64,000 nucleotides of DNA, from assembly GCA_951230915.1 (NCBI GenBank), contig OX579642.1, positions 806,001 to 870,000 on the forward strand. The letters run 5' to 3'. This document shows positions 11,498 through 26,594 of this stretch, piece after piece. Numbering within the stretch: the first letter of the stretch is position 1; each line of letters begins with the position of its first letter. The position numbers and the translations under genes are program-made. Below the pieces are notes generated by a model, which made no database searches, was not told where the DNA came from, and worked only from the letters and a program-made list of their open reading frames with translations. Origin of the DNA: Antitrichia curtipendula (taxonomy: Eukaryota > Streptophyta > Bryopsida > Hypnales > Leucodontaceae).

Positions 11498-12303
11498 CCC
11501 ATAAACCATGGACTGGTGACCGAGAAAATCGTCTATTTTGATACCGTGGGAATCATTGGTCTAAGGAAATCCAAAAGTACTTATTGGAAGTTAAAGTATT
11601 TTAGATGATCTCCCCTTTTCACACAAAATTTTGAGGATGAATAGTTGCACTTTTGTCCTATATTAACCCCTAAAACCCCGAGGGTGTTTTCTGCCAAAAA
11701 ACACTCAAAACTACCACTTCTGTTGTATTCACTTAAGGAAACCAATTTATTTTATTATTTTGGGAGTTTAACCGTAGGATCTTGTACTCAACTTGTCTGA
11801 GATCATGTAGTAAAAATTTCATCAAATTTGACCGTACGGATTGGAAGATATTAGCATTCAAAGTTGAACAAAAAGTTTTTTTTCAAGAAGATGCTTAAAT
11901 TGCCCAAAAAACTAAGATTGTCCATAACTTTTTCATCCCTAGTCCAAATAGAATGAATCAAAGCTTCACGTTTAGGTAAAAACATACTCTTTTAGGAAAA
12001 AAATTCAAAAAAAATTATTTTGACTTTTTGTAATTTTTTTTGAGCTGCCCGCCAATCTCCATTTCTTGCTCATTGTGCCATAACTTTTTCATCCAGCGTC
12101 TAATTGAAACAAAAATGATATATCCACAAAGCTCTTGCAAAGCTACACAACCTCAAAAAATCTCAAAAAAATTCACTTCAAATTGAGACAATAGGAACCT
12201 ACTCGGATCCAAATTGTCCCCCGAGGAGACAAGCGGGGTTTTAGGGGTTAAAAGATTCTTTGTCATCCATCAGACACTAGACGTCCGCCTCGACGTTTAA
12301 GGG
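11498..12303. mobile_element. TTAA-flanked MITE, family 1, copy C, split by a nested element
   Basis: Copy C starts CCCATAAACC after the TTAA at 11494 and ends GTTTAAGGG before the TTAA at 12304-12307. Its body is interrupted after 'tgtcctata' at about 11,662 and resumes at about 12,252 with 'aagattctttgtcatcc'. The inserted 581-bp element is listed separately. Joining the two halves at a single TTAA closely restores the arrangement seen in copy B ('cctatataaaaagattc'). Confidence 0.75.
11667..12247. mobile_element. TTAA-flanked MITE, family 2, nested in family 1 copy C (581 bp)
   Basis: The element opens CCCCTAAAACCCCG and closes CGGGGTTTTAGGGG, a perfect 14-bp inverted repeat, or 18 bp including the flanking TTAA (11663-11666 and 12248-12251). 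The interior is AT-rich and non-coding. It is homologous, with drift, to the element at 12,539-13,476: shared landmarks include 'tgccaaaaaacactcaaaa', 'aggatcttg' and 'cccgccaatctccat'. Insertion into a known repeat makes the TTAA duplication directly visible. Confidence 0.85.
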
Positions 12304-12538
12304 TTAATTTTTGTACTAGACTTTTTGAATTATTGGCTATCATTTAGAGCATTTGTGAAATGAAACTGTAAAAACATCTCCAAAAATTGATAGATTTGGG
12401 AAAAAATTGGCAGAAGTGTATTATTGTGGATGAAAGTACATACATGGTACATGGATGTCACAAAAATGAATGAGTATTGTAAGTAGTGTGTGCTTTAGGA
12501 TGCATGTCGGGCTATTGACTACAAAATCAAAAAATTAA

Positions 12539-13476
12539 CCCCTAAAGTTCCATGTTCATTTTTTTGTCAAAAAACATTGAAAATTGTCATTTTCAATGCA
12601 AACAACAAAAAAAATTATACATTTCTTTGTTTTTCATATCCAAACAAAGGATCTTGCAGTAGACTAGTATAAAAATGTTTGGAAGAAATTTCAAAAGCTT
12701 TGACCATATTGATCATAAGATATAAGCATTTAATGTGAAGAAAACAATTAATTTTTGCTCTTAATTTAAATAGATCATAAATCTTTGGATCCTCTTAACT
12801 TAAAATTTTTGTGCTTCAAATTGAATTTTTTTTTTATATTCAAGAATTGAGTTGAAAATTTGGGAGAGAAAGTCCCCCCTTTCCTAACTTTATTCTTTAA
12901 AAAATTGTTCAGTCAAAGTAGGTACAAGATAGAAAGAAAAACTAAATTATTGATAGCTCTAAGGTGGAATTTAAACACTATGCTAATCCCAACAGTGAAA
13001 TTTTTGTAGAAACCAAACTAAATCATGTACAACTTATTTTTTGAAAGATTATTAAAATTGAGTTCATAACCAATCCAATATATTCTTTTTTCAAGGATTT
13101 ATAAAGAATACCCACAAAACAAGAAGCTTCTTAACTTTCACATCTAATTATATTTTTGTCAATGTGTAAAGATTTGATTCACTTATCCAAATGGAATGAA
13201 TCAAATCTTTCCACATAGACAAAATATAATCTTTAAGAAATAAATTTTTCCAAAAATTATTTCGAATTTTTGTGGACTTTTTTGTTGCCCGCCATCTCCA
13301 CTATTGGACTTATTGTAGCATAACGATTGCTCCTAGTCACCAATTGAGATTATAATTATATTCCCCAAAAGCTAATCATTTTTCTTATCTTGAAAAAAAG
13401 TCAAAAAATCTTGCCAGAAATTGAGATCATGAGTACTTGCCTAAACTTTTGAGAATCCTTTGAGGGGACTTAGAGT
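12539..13476. mobile_element. TTAA-flanked MITE, family 2, long copy (938 bp)
   Basis: Flanked by TTAA at 12535-12538 and 13477-13480. Ends are CCCCTAAAGTTCC and GGGGACTTAGAGT, an imperfect inverted pair. The interior parallels the 581-bp copy ('gtcaaaaaacattgaaaattg', 'aaggatcttgcagtagac', 'gttgcccgccatctcca'). The extra length is probably insertion within the copy. No ORF was found. Confidence 0.65.
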
Positions 13477-13480
13477 TTAA

Positions 13481-15850
13481 AGTGACTTTTAATTCGTCAC
13501 TAGCCCTTTTTCTTTCTTTTGTGAAGACATGCCAAAGTGGCAACCACTAATATTTTGATGAAATAATGTATTCCTATATTCATCCATCTTTTAAATAAAT
13601 AATCAAAATTTAGATTATTTTTAGGCATTCTTTGCCCAAATTATAAAATTTCATATACAAATTATGAAGAAATGTAAAATTGTCTACTTTATGAGCACAA
13701 ATGTAGATGATTGTTTTGAAATGGTTCAATTTGTCCACCATAGTGTCATAAAAAAAGGATTGTTCATCATTTTGATGACAAATTATTTATTGGCTTTGGA
13801 TTGAAAGAAAAAATGTTTTACATCCACAAATGCTACCAACATGTGAAGTACTAGCAAGTTTGAGAAGGACCTTACTTAATTGAAAAGCCATCCACTGTTG
13901 TGGGAATAGGGACAAATCTTTTACTAGATGAAAGCTTTTCAACAAGCTTATCTAAGAATTTTTAGGAATACCATCAAATCTAGTAGAAAAATCAACCTTA
14001 GTTAACATTACATTCATGCCAATAGGGCATATTTTAATCTTAAGAAGGTTATAAATACTCCACCATAATGGAGGTTAAGATTGGAGAAGGTATATTAGAG
14101 TAATTGCAAGAAAAGGTGAATGATATTGTGGAATTTAGTCAGTTTTCATGCTTTCTTTCAAGAATAACATAAAATTAGAAAAATATTTTTTAAAGTATAA
14201 AAAATATGGCCAATGTATAAACTTTTAAGAAGAAGAACCTCTGGAAGGAAAAGCATAGAAAATTTTTCTATGTAGGAAAACTAGAAATGTGCAAACTCTC
14301 AAGAAAATATGAACTTTGACATTTTAATTTGTAATTAATTTGAAAAAATTTAACATAAAAATTAAAAATTGGCCATTTGGGAAGATTTCATGATGAAGAG
14401 ATTTCACCAAAATCATGGTCTTGAAACTATCTTCAATGTTCAAAAGTGCACGTGCATGTGCAATAAAGCTTTATTTGCACAAATTTGGATGAGATAAAAT
14501 AATATATTTTTAGATGCCCTTTGGGCAAGAACATGCCCACCTATTGTGGGAATAGACCACAAAAATTTCATTTCTAGATTATAAATTTTGAGGACTCACA
14601 AAAATCCAAATTCAAGGTGTAACAAATTAGCAAAATTGGCTTCTAAATATTATTTTATTTCATTCTTGAAAAATAAGGAATTTGATAACTATCAAAAAAT
14701 TCATTTTCAAAAAAATTCAAGTTGATTGGCTTCATGCTTCAAAAGTTGTAATGAAAGATTACTAATTTTGGCAATCATCCATTATGAGATTATTTCAACC
14801 CTTGATCTTATTGAGGTCATTTTGGTCCTCTCAAAGAATAAAATATTATTCTTTCAATTGGTATTAATGTACTTTAAAAAGAAGCAACATACACGTGGTA
14901 AATGATGAGTGTATTTGAAAAATCACTATACTATAGGAGCTATTAGTACGTGAAACAAATGAAGTACATCTAAATATTCTTAAAAAGAAATTGTTTTCTA
15001 TCCTTCAATGACGTGACTTGATGCTCCATGACATTTTTGTAAGGTTCTGAATTAGATTTACATCAAATTGGAAAGAATTAAAACCTAATTAAAAACAAAA
15101 AATCTTCTTAAAATTTATTCATTTCTTCTCAAATTCTAGATCTACATCAATTGCTTCTCCCCCTATATAACTATATAAGTCTTGACGTATGTGCCTTTAT
15201 TAAATGTCAATGCATGTGTTATCTTCATATTAATTTAATATCATGTAACAAGTGTAAACAAAAATAATAATATGTTGAGATCATGAAATGTAGATTTGAA
15301 AATTTTCAAATAATAAAAAATATATAAAAGAATGTACTAAGGATCATATAAGAAAATGCCACACATTTTTATTTTGGCCAATGAAGATCCTTGTTATTGG
15401 ATCCTTTTTATTATTAATCTCAAAATCACTTTTGAAACACTTTGAAGTTTCACGAGGTCACTTTGGAAGATGGTCTTCAAGACTTCAATTGGAGAAGCTA
15501 GCTAATATTGGCTATTTAATAATCAAAGAGTAAGTATATGGGAATGCATGAAGAATGGTTTGCACATGCAACATTGTATTTGTTTGGTCGTACTGAAGGT
15601 GGATAGATGTTAAGTGATTGCATTCACGATTAGGTTGTGTGAAGGTGGGAGGTATGGATTGCTTATTCCCTAGTTCTTGTTTGTGCAGCAAAATGTATGT
15701 AGGATATTGAAGGCCATACTATTGATGTTATTTAGTGTGTGTTTGATAGCAAGCTGTCATACAACATATTGATGGAAAGGCCATGAAGAAGAGGTTAATT
15801 CAACGACTTAGTGTTGGTTTGACAGTGAAGCATATCTAGGCCGATAGGTG
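13481..15850. other. AT-rich intergenic/repeat desert
   Basis: About 2.4 kb of strongly AT-rich sequence with no open frame of 60 codons and no RNA gene that I recognise. It is likely decayed transposon sequence, but I could not assign a family. Confidence 0.5.
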
Positions 15851-16120
15851 TCGATCTGCAGCGTACACCTTTTCTTCAATAACGCTTTGAAAGCCCTTCC
15901 CTTGCTGTGGAGAAATCCTGCTCTAGACTCTCGTAGTTGGTGCCAGTGCATAGAACAAGTGCAGTGCACACAGCTTCTGAATTACGGAGGCAATCAGAGC
16001 AAGGTGGCCAAATGAAACAAGCCAAGGACAGTCGATCCGAACAAAAGAGGGGGACTCCTATGTAAGAGAACTTCATGTTTTAGTTTACATCTGATCTAAT
16101 TTCAGGTGTAAATTTGTGCT

Positions 16121-18784
16121 TTAATTGCGCCTTGATTGCTTTTGGACTCCCAAGTTACAATAATCCGTAACGTTGTAGCCAACATCTTCATCAGTCTCAA
16201 TGCCGATCTCCTCCTGCAGGCAGCTTCTAAGGTCAGTTCCAACATGGCTGTGCAAAAAACTTAGCTGAAAAATCCATTGTGCCATTGCAGAACTTAAGAT
16301 CATTGGTGAAGTAAGTTAACGAAACTGTATTGAACTATTTCATTCTAGTAATATAACTACAATCATGATATCTTGTGTAGCAACATCACAAACGGCTGTT
16401 CAGAACTTGTACCCAAATATCAAACACAGGTCAGAAAGTTTTAGAGCAGAAAACTTAAACAAACTGACTCAAAACTACTGTGAGAATAGACATTGAATAT
16501 AACAGTGTATATGTCTGGTCAAATCAACTCCCTCTATTCTCGACCTGCCTACAGGATTTTAGCCCCCAAAATTCAACTATTGTGCTTAGTTCCAAAGTAG
16601 GTTTGCATGATGTACCCAGTACAACAATTCAAACCATAATTAAACATTTGAATGCAATGCGGTAAAGTACCTTAAGACCTTTCAAATTTTCAGTCATTAC
16701 TTCAGTAATCATACCCCACAATTCCTGATATATTTTCCTCCTCCTCTTCCATGACCCTAATTTGAGATCATAGGCCCCCTGCACTTCTAGACGCTCCTCA
16801 GGTGTGACCAAAACACTGCCCTCTCGCAATGCCTCTACCTTCGATTCCATGACTTTTATCTGCAGTACAGAGTGCATTCCCAAATTGAATTGTAAGAGAT
16901 TGGTAAGAGTAGACAGGCAGTATTGTAGCTTAACACTTCATATTAAGATGCAAGCGAAGCTTCGATGCAGGGTTGATTTGCGATTTACTCTCCAAGTGAA
17001 GCTCTGTATTACAAAGAAACTTAGACCAAGTATCGAACAACTGAAAATTGAACGACCGTTTGAGAAGGTTACTGTTGCTAAATTTCCGTCCAAAATAAAA
17101 TAAAATTTTGAACTAAATTGGAAAATGATTAACATTATGAGTGCTGCTTACGAATACAACAATATCTGTTCCTTGTTAGGGGAAAGCTGTATATTCAGAG
17201 AGAATATCGTTTATATGAGCGCACCTCTGAGCAAAGCTTACTCGTTTTCTCCCAAATCGCATCTAGAGTAAAGGAGGATTCAGAAGATTTAACTCCTGTA
17301 CAATTTAACCCAGACCCGTCCCAACAATCTCAGAGATTACGCAGGTGAGCACCTATACCTGAATGCCCGTGTAATAGGAAATAGACATTTATCTGTCAAG
17401 ACTCAGAAAAGAAGATCATTAACCGATCTTGATGAATATGTTCGACTACGTGTCAGTTGTTGTATTCACTGACTCAATGTTGGGTTCACGCGGTCGATCG
17501 TTGCAAACTCACTTCATATGAATACCAAGAATTTTATGTAAGATTAATAGACTGAAACTCGCATCTATTCATCAAAAATGAAAACCAATCGCTTGAGACT
17601 TCGAGAAAGCATGAGGACATGTGTAAACACATTTAGCACCTGCTTCGAGATTGGACACGTGAGAACGAATAGCGGCAACATCCGCTAGTAATTGATCATT
17701 CTGCTTCTTCATCTCATCGAGTTCATTAACATCAGGAATCTCAAATTGGGTCTGGATAGCCACACAGACTCGCTGTTTCCCATAATCTTTGAACGAGATT
17801 TTCCCGTTCGCTGCCAGCGTGTCCATCACCTTCTGTACAGCCGTTTTCTTGATGCCATACTTTTGTAATGCATCCGACACCATTTGAACGTTGAGGGGCC
17901 TGTTTTGCTGCGAAATCCAACTCCTTAGACAGATTCTTTACCCGTTCCCAACCAGATTTTCTTAGGCTATTGTAATCTGAGAAGACCTCTCTCTAAATTA
18001 AGAATCAATCCAGAAGGCAAGCACGACCAGTCTGCCAGAGGCATGCCAGACTCGTGATGTATAACAACCACCTCCGTCGACATTCCATCACAGGCCTCGG
18101 CAATCAACACATTTCGCGACTCACCACAGCAGTCTACCAAAGATCTCCCAGACAGCAGCATACGATGTGCACAATTAGGGAACTCTATCAGCTGTCCATG
18201 ATGCTGACCGATTCGATGACATGAAAATCAAGCAAGATAAAGATAGGATTTCAGAAAAAAACACGGAATCATTCGGCTAGGCGTTAGTTAACAGAGCGAA
18301 GTCATATTGACCTCCCCTGCATGAAAAAATCTATGCGGAGAGTACATGGTTCCATGATGTAAACATCAATTATATTCAAACGAAAAACAGCAGAATGCGG
18401 GCCCTCATTACCAAGCATAATTCAAAAAATGTTACGGAAAATGCATCATATAGGATACGAATTGAGGACATGAAAAATTCCAACGATTCCTTACCTCATT
18501 TATGTAATCTAGGATGGTCCCTACAAACACCACAGAAGAACATCAATCATGGTATCAACTCTCTTGCTATCTTCAATAAGTAACTCTTTATTCCAACCTA
18601 CGAACATTCTCCATGTGCAAAGCACCTCAACAACATTCGGAGACAGCGAAATCTCACCAAATTGAACACAGCTTATTGCCAAATTCAAATTTCTTAAAAA
18701 CGAGTAAATTCCAATCGATTCAATCACATGCATCATTTACAAGACATTCAAACTACCTTCAACGCTATCCACCTTAGGAGCCAT
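16121..18784 (-). CDS. HOP2: HOP2 homologous-pairing protein (meiotic recombination cofactor)
   Basis: HOP2 partners MND1 to stimulate DMC1/RAD51 strand exchange in meiotic nuclei. Exons: 18784-18757, 18520-18495, 17907-17640, 17295-17225, 16859-16671, 16213-16121. All phases close, giving 675 nt and 224 aa, close to the usual plant length of about 226. The N-terminus reads MAPKVDSVEG, then TILDYINEQNRPLNVQMV, leading into the winged-helix domain (YGIKKTAVQKVMDTL, GKISFKDYGKQRV). The middle is a leucine-zipper coiled coil. The C-terminal capping region has SWKRRRKIYQELWGMITE and EEIGIETDEDVGYN, matching the family's 'KRMFRELWD...EELGIEYDEDVGV'. Exon 1 is 28 nt and exon 2 only 26 nt, so automated prediction may miss them. 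The start has the typical MAPK opening. Confidence 0.92.
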
Positions 18785-19239
18785 TGCGCGAAAAAACTCC
18801 TTCAGATACAGACACCACACTTACATTGCAAGCTCTTCACAGGGAAGACATACAATTTCAGTGAGTAGCCATGGCGGGATACTTGCAAGCACTGGGCGGG
18901 AGTTCCAAATCCATGAGAGCGACTGTTGTGAGAAAGAAGAGGAACGGAAGCAGCCTCATTTCTTTTTCTTTCTTTTCTTTGTTTCTTTCCGATTCTTTTT
19001 CCTGGCCATTCTATGCTATTTAGGTTATACTATTTGACCACTATTTCGGTATTGCAGTGGACCAAAATCGCTTTCTTTGTTGCCAGTTTTCATCCATTTG
19101 GAATGTTTTCATTCATTTTGTTTTTTTCATTCATTGATGTACCTTCTTTTTTATTTCTGATTGCAGAATAACAATGTTGGTTGCAACTCTGTCTATACTC
19201 CAAATATTTTAATAGATATAAAATTAGTTCTCTCACTTA
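18785..19239. other. HOP2 upstream region
   Basis: About 450 bp with no gene call, probably 5' UTR and promoter of HOP2 on the minus strand. A pyrimidine-rich run ('tttctttttctttcttttct') at about 18,960-19,000 reads as a purine tract on the HOP2 sense strand. Confidence 0.4.
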
Positions 19240-19243
19240 TTAA

Positions 19244-19463
19244 CCCTTAAAGGACAAGCCGGTCATTGTCAAAATCATCTGTTCTTGTACCGTGTGAATT
19301 GTTGGCTTAAAAAATGCAAAAGCACTCATTAGAAGTCAAACTACTGTAGAAGACGTTCCCTTTTCATACAAAAATTGGAGGATGAATAGTTGCACTTCTA
19401 TCTTGCATGGAGAGATTCTTTGTCATTCATTGGCTGGAAAACGTCCTCAACATAATTTATGGG
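19244..19463. mobile_element. TTAA-flanked MITE, family 1, copy D (220 bp)
   Basis: Starts CCCTTAAAGG after TTAA (19240-19243) and ends TTTATGGG before TTAA (19464-19467). It has the same orientation and internal landmarks as copies A-C ('accgtgtgaattgttgg', 'gaggatgaatagttgcac', 'gagattctttgtcattcat'). Confidence 0.75.
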
Positions 19464-19767
19464 TTAAGTGAGGGGGTGAGAGAAGTGAATTCACTCACAA
19501 TCCCCCTTGAAAAGGGATTGTAGTAAACACATTGACCTTATTAGTTAATTAGAGATGGTTGATCAAAAAATTTTAAGCACATTAGATTACAACTGACATG
19601 AGATTAACAATTGTATCCCGTATTTGCTAGGTTCATATTCATCTCACTTCAACTTTGGCAATCCCTTTTGCAAAGTCAAATAAAGTACCATATTGAGGGC
19701 CTAAATGTTTTAGGTTTTTGTGATCCAAACTCAAATGCTCAAAACTGGATTAAGCAGACTTGAATGG

Positions 19768-20084
19768 TTGTGAGATAGAAGTTTCATAAAGCGCCTATTT
19801 AAATTAATTTGGGGAGGTTAGACTTCTTGAAAATATTTTTCAAATATTTTTTCTTGAAAGACAAATGATGTTGGCATCTAACCTTAAGTCATTTTATATT
19901 TTGTTATGAATTTTTGAAGATGGCATAGAGAGCTCACTAAAAGCGTCCACCTCATGAAATTTATATTATTTGTATATTGATGAAGCAATAAAAAAGTGAA
20001 GTGTATAGGTAGCATACATTTTATGAGGTGGATGCGTTTAGAGCTTGTCTAAGCGGTTTATAGACCTTCTATCTTAACTATTGT
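19768..20084. mobile_element. MITE family 3, copy 1 (about 317 bp)
   Basis: Outer inverted repeats 'gagatagaagtttcataaagcgc' and 'gcggtttatagaccttctatct', with a second inverted pair inside ('aagcgtccacctcatgaaat' and 'attttatgaggtggatgcgttt'). The region 'ggggaggttagacttcttgaaaatattttt...ggcatctaacc' is the reverse complement of the matching part of copy 2. No ORF is present. End points are approximate. Confidence 0.65.
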
Positions 20085-20590
20085 TTAGGAATTGGTCAAG
20101 TATCCTAATTTCTAATGGATTGCAAATTACATAGAATAGTGAAATTAGGTTGCTCCAACAATTAGGTTACCTTACTTACAAAAGTTACCTCATGTCTCAC
20201 CACTTGTCAATTTATTATAAGTAGAAATATAATTGTCCAATGGGACATATTCTTCATGACTAAATGTCCATTGTAACATGTCTTTTGTGACTCAAAATCA
20301 ATTTCAAGTAATGTCACAATGGACATATAACCATCAAAGACAAGTCATGTCACATTTAACTACTTTTAGAATATTCAATGAATTCTGGACTAAACATCCG
20401 AAGATCACAAGATAATAACATTGTGAGATCTCCCAATGTTTGTATAGATCTCTTGATGTTTCTATTGATCTCTTGATGTTTTAGATTATCTCCTAATGAC
20501 GATCATGGGATCTCCCAATGACCATTATTAATTCTGGACTTTCAAAAGTGCAGAAGTAGTTAAATATGGCATAGTCCCATAGTCTAGACA

Positions 20591-20925
20591 ATATTTCTAC
20601 TAAGGTAACAAGTTCTAAAAGCCCTCAGGCTCTAAAATCTCCCACCTCCTCAATTGTAAGCTATTTGTACATATTACTTTTTTGTTGTATCAACAATGTA
20701 CATTTGAGGAGGTGGGCGATTTTAGAGCCTTATGCCATTTCAACTTCAAGAAATCATAACTAATTCCACAAAGCTCCAAAAAATACAAAACGACTTGGGT
20801 TAGATGCCAATTCTACTTTTCTTTCAAGGAACATTTTCTGAAAAATATTTCAAGAAGTTTCACCTCCCCAAATTCAGGTTTCAGCTCTTAGATGGTTGCT
20901 TTATGGACCTCTTACCTTAGTGGGA
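20591..20925. mobile_element. MITE family 3, copy 2 (about 335 bp, inverted relative to copy 1)
   Basis: Outer ends are 'actaaggtaacaagttctaaaagc' and 'gctttatggacctcttaccttagt'. The inner stem pairs 'ggctctaaaatctcccacct' with 'aggtgggcgattttagagcc' (about 20,628-20,737). Right-hand sequence ('ttagatgccaattctactttt', 'ctccccaaattcagg') recurs in copy 1 (reverse complement) and copy 3. Confidence 0.7.
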
Positions 20926-22395
20926 GCATGGCCTTGGCCCTAAAAGCGCTGCACCAATCCATGCCACACACATGGTTCTAGGTTGATGAAAATTACTGCC
21001 GCATCCCTGTATAGTAACAGTAAACATTTATATAGTGTAAAATGTTAAGAAATTAATGAGGGGCAACCTAATTTCACTTAGTATCAGTCAGTGTGGTTGT
21101 GTACATAATTTGTTTTGGTTAGGCTAGGGCGCGTGGTAAGGTAGGCACCCCCAAAATAGCACCTGACCTTAAAGTGCCATCTACAGGTTGTGTACATTTC
21201 CAAAATCAGTTATGTACCTATTTGGATGGAGCACTTTCGGAAACAAACTTTGACCCTTAATAACCTTTGCATATGGTGTCCAAATGCCATGTTCTCTGAT
21301 GCGTTGGAACCTCCTTTCATTTGCCAACAAGAATATATGAAAATTTGACCAGTCTAATAGTAGTAACTAGGCTCAGTAGCAAAAAGTGGCGTGATGTGAT
21401 TTTGGGTGTACCCACCTTAGCGCGTCGTTCCAGGAGGAATTTTTGTCGGAGACTAGGAAGGTGGCAACCCTTGGGGAATCACCAACGTAACGAACTCAAC
21501 TTCCATCGTGTCGGCGCGCATGGATTTCTAACGGCTGCCCCTTGAGGCTCTGCCACTCCAACGTGCCACGAGCTCTGTCCCTTCTTGTCCAAGCGTTTTC
21601 AGCTCGCCAGTTTCACTTCTTTTCTTCCGAGTGGCTTGGCTGTAGCAGCTCAGCTCACGCTCGGGATATTCTACACAGAGCTAGCTCGATCATCAACAAA
21701 CGAAAATGGAGCAGCATCCCATGACGGACCTGGAAAGGTTTCAGCTGCTGCTTGGCTGCAACGTGACAGGATTTTCACTCCTTTTGAAAGCCAAGAGCTC
21801 CTGTGATGTGGAAGATAGTGGAACAGTCTTTACTAGGCTTTGAATTGAATTGTCCCTTGCTTCCAACCACGGACTGAGTCGTAAACGCGCCTGCACCTTT
21901 TCCTAGAGTTTGAACTTTACGTACTCTGGAGGAGCCTCAAAAGGGAAGAAGGTTTCTCAGATTCTGGAATTTAACTTGAAAGATAGCCAACAATGGGTTA
22001 CTTTCACATTTGTGTCCACATTTGCACCACGGATTTCCAAATGGGTAGCTAGCTGTAAGTACGTACAGTTAGAGGATGTCATGAGTGGTAAACGTCAATT
22101 CCATTAAACTGGCGCTTTGGACCTTCGATCAAGGAAGGAAGGACATGATTTACAGGAGCAGGGAGGTGGATGTGGTGGAAATCCTAGCTTATTGATGCAC
22201 AATGTTGTGAATGAAGTGCAATTCACGTATCAATTTGCATATCTACTGGCACAGTGTTCAAGCTAACCTAAAATTCAAAATGGTCCACAAAATACCGCCA
22301 ATTCAAAGGAATTGAGGTTGGGTTCTAGCTTGTGGATTGTTGACTAGCACCTCAATACAAGCAACGATAGTAAGAGCTTACATTTGTCAGCCAGC
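20926..22395. other. Intergenic region upstream of the TIM gene
   Basis: About 1.5 kb. Several short open frames cluster in a GC-richer patch (21,400-21,800), but none has a recognisable domain and none is clearly favoured by splice sites. One copy of the dispersed 'tggtgtccaaat...gcgttgga' repeat lies at about 21,236-21,350. A stretch at 21,004-21,065 resembles 43,117-43,185. Confidence 0.4.
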
Positions 22396-26505
<4,110 letters not shown>

Positions 26506-26594
26506 CCTCGGAATGTTGTGGATCTATATGTGATTTGGACAACAATTTCGAAATTGGGTGTGTTGGCCAGAATGTAGATTTTGCAGTGGAGCAG

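Noticed and set aside
21321..22107. Cluster of short plus-strand open frames
   Set aside because: No family match, overlapping alternative frames and no consistent splice chain.
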